NCBI RefSeq assembly: GCF_001921865.1
Contig: NZ_MSCT01000004.1
Coordinates: 62,001 to 126,000 of the forward strand
Reading direction: 5' to 3'
Origin: Pseudomonas chlororaphis
GTDB taxonomy: Bacteria; Pseudomonadota; Gammaproteobacteria; Pseudomonadales; Pseudomonadaceae
Length of the DNA: 64,000 bases
This document shows positions 59,761 to 64,000 of the stretch, in pieces. The stretch's first letter is position 1; every line of letters starts with the position of its first letter. The notes beneath the pieces were generated by a model, which was not told the origin of the DNA, did not search any database, and worked only from the letters and a program-made list of their open reading frames with translations. Made by a program: the position numbers and the translations under genes.

Positions 59761-59991
59761 ATGGCACGTTTCTTCCGTCGTCGTAAATTCTGCCGCTTCA
59801 CCGCTGAAGACGTGAAGGAGATCGATTACAAAGATCTCAACACTCTGAAAGCCTACGTATCCGAGACCGGCAAAATCGTTCCAAGCCGCATCACCGGTAC
59901 CAAAGCTCGTTATCAGCGTCAGCTGGCCACCGCTATCAAGCGCGCCCGCTTCCTGGCCCTGCTGGCCTACACCGACAGCCACGGCCGCTGA
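59761..59991 (+). CDS. rpsR: 30S ribosomal protein S18
   Basis: 76 aa, full length, with [14 protein letters not shown] at the start and the conserved [20 protein letters not shown] helix region. It lies 28 bp after rpsF; the PriB gene that separates these two in Enterobacteria is absent, as usual in Pseudomonas. Confidence 0.98.
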
Positions 59992-60027
59992 GACCGGGTC
60001 GTCGACAAGTAGTAAGGGATTGAATGC

Positions 60028-60921
60028 ATGCGCGCCTTAGCTGAGTTCATCATGCGCGGTCGTATGCAGGCCACTCTGGTAGTGGCCGGATGTGCGGCAT
60101 TGCCGTTGCTGTATTGGTTGGGTGCTGCCGCGGGGAGCCTGGTGCTCCTGCGGCGCGGTTTGAGCGACGCCCTTGGCGTGCTTGTCCTGGGATTGCTGCC
60201 GGCTTTGTTCTGGTGGCTGTATTCCGCAGATCCACGCGCACTCATGGTGCTGCTCGGGTCTTCGGGCCTTGCGTTGGTTTTGCGCGCAAGCGAATCCTGG
60301 AACCGTGTGCTGCTGGTCAGCATAGCGCTGGGCCTGGTGTTTGCTGGAGTGCTGGGTGTGGCTTACCGCCCCCAGATCGAGATGCTCTCGCAGGAGTTGG
60401 TAAAAATCCTGCCGCTGGCCCTCGGTGATCTCTACCAGCAGTTGTCGGTTGAAGAGCGGGCTCGTCTCGCCTCACTGATCGCACCGGTCCTGACCGGCCT
60501 GATAGCGGCCTTGTTGCAGATCGTCAGTGTGCTGAGCCTGATTGTCGGGCGCTACTGGCAGGCGTTGTTGTACAACCCGGGTGGTTTTGGGCGCGAGTTT
60601 CGCGCCATCAGACTCCCGCTGGGACTGGCGATGTTGCTGCTGGCCTGCATGCTGCTGGGACCGAACTTCGGTCCGCAGATGGCAATGCTGACGCCGTTGT
60701 GCAGCGTACCGCTGGTGTTCGCCGGGCTGGCCCTGATTCACGGGCTGGTGGCGCAAGGGCGACTGGCCAGGTTCTGGCTGGTGGGGTTGTACGTAACGCT
60801 GTTGCTGTTCATGCAGCTGATCTATCCGTTGCTCGTGGTGTTAGCCATTGTCGACAGCCTGATTGATTTTCGCGGTCGTTTTGCGCCGAAAGACGCAGAT
60901 AGCGCGAACGGTGAAGGTTAA
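60028..60921 (+). CDS. DUF2232 multi-pass membrane protein
   Basis: 297 aa with about eight hydrophobic helices and no signal peptide. It resembles the DUF2232 (YybS-like) membrane family. It lies between rpsR and rplI in the ribosomal operon, with 36 bp and 19 bp gaps, so it is co-expressed with S6, S18 and L9. Function unknown; no catalytic motif visible. A short polar C-terminus (FAPKDADSANGEG) ends in the cytoplasm by the positive-inside rule (inference). Confidence 0.88.
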   Translation: MRALAEFIMRGRMQATLVVAGCAALPLLYWLGAAAGSLVLLRRGLSDALGVLVLGLLPALFWWLYSADPRALMVLLGSSGLALVLRASESWNRVLLVSIALGLVFAGVLGVAYRPQIEMLSQELVKILPLALGDLYQQLSVEERARLASLIAPVLTGLIAALLQIVSVLSLIVGRYWQALLYNPGGFGREFRAIRLPLGLAMLLLACMLLGPNFGPQMAMLTPLCSVPLVFAGLALIHGLVAQGRLARFWLVGLYVTLLLFMQLIYPLLVVLAIVDSLIDFRGRFAPKDADSANGEG

Positions 60922-60940
60922 AAGTTAAGAGGATTTTCAC

Positions 60941-61387
60941 ATGCAACTGATCCTTCTGGAAAAAGTCGCCAACCTGGGCAACCTGGGCGACAAAGTGAAC
61001 GTTAAGGCTGGTTACGGCCGTAACTACCTGCTGCCTTACGGCAAAGCTACCGCTGCGACCGCTGCCAACCTGGCCGCGTTCGAAGAGCGTCGCGCTGAGC
61101 TGGAAAAACTGGCTGCAGACCGCAAGGCTTCGGCTGAAAGCCGCGCTGCCCAACTGGCTGAGCTGGAAGTGACTATCACTGCCACCGCTGGTGACGAAGG
61201 CAAGCTGTTCGGTTCGATCGGCACCCACGACATCGCTGACGCACTGACCGCCTCCGGCGTTGAAGTGCAGAAGAGCGAAGTTCGTCTGCCGAACGGCACC
61301 ATCCGCAACGTAGGCGAATTCGACGTAGCCGTGCACCTGCACGCCGAAGTTGAAGCCACCGTACGCGTTGTCGTGGTAGCAGCTTAA
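60941..61387 (+). CDS. rplI: 50S ribosomal protein L9
   Basis: 148 aa. [32 protein letters not shown] is the canonical N-terminal rRNA-binding domain (cited as residues 1-32), followed by the long connecting helix (about 45-75) and a C-terminal domain ([15 protein letters not shown]). AAGAGGA ribosome site upstream. Last ribosomal gene before dnaB. Confidence 0.98.
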   Translation: MQLILLEKVANLGNLGDKVNVKAGYGRNYLLPYGKATAATAANLAAFEERRAELEKLAADRKASAESRAAQLAELEVTITATAGDEGKLFGSIGTHDIADALTASGVEVQKSEVRLPNGTIRNVGEFDVAVHLHAEVEATVRVVVVAA

Positions 61388-61509
61388 GCAGCACTTGTCG
61401 GCTGGCACCCTCGGGTGCTTGCCGGTAACATCGGGCACGATCCTGTTCACAGGTCGTGCCCTTTGTCTTTCTGCCGATCCTGATTTTCACCCTCGAATTC
61501 CAAGTGGCC

Positions 61510-62907
61510 ATGAACGATATCTCCGCTCCCGAGCAATACGATCTGCAAACCGCCGCCCTGAAGGTGCCGCCGCACTCCATCGAGGCCGAACAGGCCGTGC
61601 TCGGTGGTCTGATGCTGGACAACAACGCCTGGGAACGCGTGTTGGATCAAGTATCCGACGGCGATTTCTATCGACATGACCACCGTTTGATCTTCCGCGC
61701 GATCGCCAAGCTGGCCGATCAGAACATGCCGATCGACGTCGTGACCCTGTCCGAGCAACTGGACAAGGAAGGCCAGACGTCCCAGGTCGGCGGCCTGGGT
61801 TACCTCGGCGAGTTGGCGAAGAACACGCCGTCGGTGGCCAACATCAAGGCCTATGCGCAGATCGTCCGTCAGCGCGCCACCTTGCGTCAGTTGATCGGCA
61901 TCAGTACCGAGATCGCCGACAGTGCCTTCAACCCCGAAGGCCGCACCGCCGAAGAGATCCTCGACGAAGCCGAGCGGCAGATCTTCCAGATCGCCGAGGC
62001 TCGTCCGAAGACCGGCGGTCCGGTCGGGGTGAACGACCTGCTGACCAAGGCCATCGACCGTATCGATACCCTGTTCAACACCGATAATGCGATCACCGGC
62101 CTGTCCACCGGCTACACCGACCTCGACGAGAAGACCAGCGGCTTGCAACCGGCCGACTTGATCATCGTCGCCGGCCGTCCGTCGATGGGTAAGACCACCT
62201 TTGCGATGAACCTGGTGGAAAACGCCGTGCTGCGCAGCGACAAGGCGGTGCTGGTGTACTCCCTCGAGATGCCAGGCGAATCGCTGATCATGCGTATGCT
62301 GTCGTCCCTGGGGCGGATCGACCAGACCAAGGTCCGTTCCGGCCAGCTGGAAGACGACGACTGGCCGCGCCTGACCTCGGCGGTCAACCTGCTCAACGAT
62401 CGCAAGCTGTTCATCGACGACACCGCCGGCATCAGCCCGTCGGAAATGCGCGCGCGGACCCGGCGCCTGGTGCGCGAGCACGGCGATATCGGGTTGATCA
62501 TGATCGACTACCTGCAGCTGATGCAGATTCCCGGCTCCAGCGGCGACAACCGGACCAACGAGATTTCCGAGATCTCCCGTTCCCTCAAGGCCCTGGCCAA
62601 GGAATTCAACTGCCCGGTGGTGGCGTTGTCCCAGCTCAACCGTTCCCTGGAACAGCGCCCGAACAAGCGCCCGGTGAACTCTGACTTGCGGGAATCCGGA
62701 GCGATCGAGCAGGACGCCGACGTGATCATGTTCGTGTACCGGGACGAGGTGTATCACCCCGAGACCGAGCACAAGGGCATCGCCGAAATCATCATCGGCA
62801 AGCAGCGGAACGGCCCCATCGGCTTTATCCGCCTGGCGTTCATCGGCAAGTACACCCGTTTCGAGAACCTCGCGCCGGGCAGCTACAACTTCGACGACGA
62901 CGAATAA
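61510..62907 (+). CDS. dnaB: Replicative DNA helicase DnaB
   Basis: 465 aa. The N-terminal DnaG-interacting domain (about 20-130, PPHSIEAEQAVLGGLML) is followed by a RecA-like helicase core with Walker A GRPSMGKT (222-229), Walker B GLIMIDYLQLM and the arginine-finger region near VALSQLNRSLEQRP...SDLRESGAIEQDAD. No intein. The ATG at 61510 is chosen; in-frame upstream codons lack a ribosome site. Confidence 0.98.
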   Translation: MNDISAPEQYDLQTAALKVPPHSIEAEQAVLGGLMLDNNAWERVLDQVSDGDFYRHDHRLIFRAIAKLADQNMPIDVVTLSEQLDKEGQTSQVGGLGYLGELAKNTPSVANIKAYAQIVRQRATLRQLIGISTEIADSAFNPEGRTAEEILDEAERQIFQIAEARPKTGGPVGVNDLLTKAIDRIDTLFNTDNAITGLSTGYTDLDEKTSGLQPADLIIVAGRPSMGKTTFAMNLVENAVLRSDKAVLVYSLEMPGESLIMRMLSSLGRIDQTKVRSGQLEDDDWPRLTSAVNLLNDRKLFIDDTAGISPSEMRARTRRLVREHGDIGLIMIDYLQLMQIPGSSGDNRTNEISEISRSLKALAKEFNCPVVALSQLNRSLEQRPNKRPVNSDLRESGAIEQDADVIMFVYRDEVYHPETEHKGIAEIIIGKQRNGPIGFIRLAFIGKYTRFENLAPGSYNFDDDE

Positions 62908-62930
62908 CAGCCGTCGGACCTGATACGACC

Positions 62931-63011
62931 TCATCGCGAGCAAGCTCGCTCCTGCAAGAGCGGTGTTGCACTCTGTAGGAGCAGCCGGTCGACGCTCGAT
63001 TGCTCGCGATG
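62931..63011. repeat. Chimeric REPIN
   Basis: Left arm CATCGCGAGCAAGCTCGCT-CCTGCA of the common type; the right arm, TGTAGGAGCAGCCGGTCGAC followed by GCTCGATTGCTCGCGATG, has a different internal loop, so the two arms come from different REP variants. It lies between dnaB and the YgiQ gene. Confidence 0.75.
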
Positions 63012-63132
63012 AAGGCGCCGCCGATTTCCGACCATAGTCGTCGGAATTGGTCATTTTTTGTGCTATATTCCGCGCCCGCGAATTTCTCTGTAAATAAACG
63101 CGCCCCTCTCTACACCTATACCGGTCATCGAC

Positions 63133-64000
63133 ATGCAAGCAGCCAAGCCGTTATTTGACTATCCCAAGTACTGGGCCGAATGTTTCGGGCCAGCACCTTT
63201 CCTGCCGATGAGCAGGGAGGAGATGGATCAGCTCGGCTGGGATTCCTGCGACATCATCATCGTCACCGGCGATGCCTACGTCGATCACCCGTCGTTCGGC
63301 ATGGCGATCATCGGCCGGCTGCTGGAGGCCCAGGGTTTCCGTGTCGGGATCATCGCCCAGCCGAACTGGCAGTCCAAAGACGACTTCATGAAGCTCGGCG
63401 AGCCGAACCTGTTCTTCGGCGTCGCGGCCGGCAACATGGACTCGATGATCAACCGCTACACCGCGGACAAGAAGATCCGTTCCGACGACGCCTACACCCC
63501 TGGCGGCCTGGCCGGCAAGCGTCCGGATCGCGCCAGCCTGGTGTACAGCCAGCGCTGCAAGGAAGCCTACAAGAACGTGCCGATCGTCCTCGGCGGCATC
63601 GAAGCGTCCCTGCGCCGCATCGCCCACTACGACTACTGGCAGGACCGGGTGCGCAACTCGATCCTGATCGACGCCAGCGCCGACATCCTGCTCTACGGCA
63701 ACGCCGAGCGGGCGATCGTCGAAGTTGCCCAGCGCCTGTCCTACGGGCACAAGATCGAAGACATCACCGATGTGCGCGGTACCGCGTTCATTCGCCGCGA
63801 TACACCGCAGGGCTGGTATGAAGTCGACTCCACGCGGATCGACCGTCCGGGCAAGATCGACAAGATCATCAACCCGTACGTGAACACCCAGGACACCCAG
63901 GCTTGTGCCATCGAGCAGGAAAAGGGCCCGGTGGACGATCCCCAGGAAGCCAAGGTGGTGCAGATCCTGGCCAGCCCGCGCATGACCCGGGACAAGACCG
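63133..64000 (+). CDS. YgiQ family radical SAM protein, N-terminal part (3' end outside window)
   Basis: 289 codons are present without a stop. The N-terminus ([27 protein letters not shown]) and the [30 protein letters not shown] segment, then [18 protein letters not shown], identify the UPF0313/YgiQ family (residue blocks about 7-60 and 155-172). This is a cobalamin-type N-terminal domain; the radical SAM cysteine cluster would lie beyond the edge. The family is about 700-770 aa. Function unknown. The ATG at 63133 follows an AT-rich promoter-like region (TTTTTTGTGCTATATTCCG near 63055-63073). Confidence 0.92.
   Translation, partial: MQAAKPLFDYPKYWAECFGPAPFLPMSREEMDQLGWDSCDIIIVTGDAYVDHPSFGMAIIGRLLEAQGFRVGIIAQPNWQSKDDFMKLGEPNLFFGVAAGNMDSMINRYTADKKIRSDDAYTPGGLAGKRPDRASLVYSQRCKEAYKNVPIVLGGIEASLRRIAHYDYWQDRVRNSILIDASADILLYGNAERAIVEVAQRLSYGHKIEDITDVRGTAFIRRDTPQGWYEVDSTRIDRPGKIDKIINPYVNTQDTQACAIEQEKGPVDDPQEAKVVQILASPRMTRDKT

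Overview
The window is a 64 kb piece of a Pseudomonas chromosome, most likely from the P. fluorescens group (P. protegens / P. chlororaphis-like). The evidence is high GC with strong third-position G/C, the familiar Pseudomonas gene order from hldE through opmH-thiC, cpdA-parE-parC, serB-psd, motAB-rsgA-orn, amiB-mutL-miaA-hfq-hflXKC-hisZ-purA, rnr-rlmB, rpsF-rpsR-rplI-dnaB (compared from memory with P. aeruginosa PAO1), and intergenic REP/REPIN hairpins built on the GCGAGCAAGCTCGCTCC core that is common in fluorescent pseudomonads. The species assignment is inference.

Layout. 1-9.7 kb is the end of a lipopolysaccharide/envelope region: a cut-off sulfotransferase overlapping a PAPS kinase (cysC), heptose synthesis (hldE), an unknown cytoplasmic protein, an aldo/keto reductase and FAD oxidoreductase pair, an EmrE-type SMR pump with a divergent LysR regulator, Kdo transferase waaA, and the outer-membrane channel opmH. 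9.7-17.1 kb holds a TPP riboswitch, thiC and the presumed pyrimidine transporter cytX, then ADP-ribose pyrophosphatase, DUF1249, cpdA and yqiA. 17.1-23.7 kb is topoisomerase IV (parE, parC), with two small exported or membrane proteins translated between the subunits, followed by a PqiC-like lipoprotein. 23.9-32.2 kb holds an AhpA/Smp-like membrane protein divergent from serB, then psd, rhodanese rhdA, an HDOD protein, and flagellar stator genes motAB with a good FliA-type promoter.

The one clear accessory insert is at 32.25-34.35 kb, between motB and rsgA, which are neighbours in PAO1. It is a tightly coupled minus-strand operon encoding a ThsB-like TIR protein, a caspase-fold protease with an intact His/Cys dyad, and a second, different TIR protein. 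The logical reading is an abortive-infection style anti-phage system in which a TIR-made nucleotide signal activates the caspase. Two imperfect inverted repeats lie upstream.

34.3-50.2 kb is housekeeping: rsgA, orn, a TRIC-like channel, queG, nnrD-tsaE-amiB-mutL-miaA-hfq-hflX-hflK-hflC as one closely packed run, then hisZ and purA. 50.3-54.9 kb is a lineage-specific stretch between purA and rnr with a chemoreceptor and a two-gene iron-type ABC importer without an ATPase. 55.1-55.5 kb carries a tandem duplication of a tRNA-Leu(CAG) unit, each copy with its own promoter and terminator. 55.7-64 kb has rnr-rlmB, the ribosomal S6/S18/L9 operon with a DUF2232 membrane protein in it, dnaB, and the start of a YgiQ-family radical SAM gene that runs off the window. 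No insertion sequence, prophage, CRISPR array or rRNA was seen.
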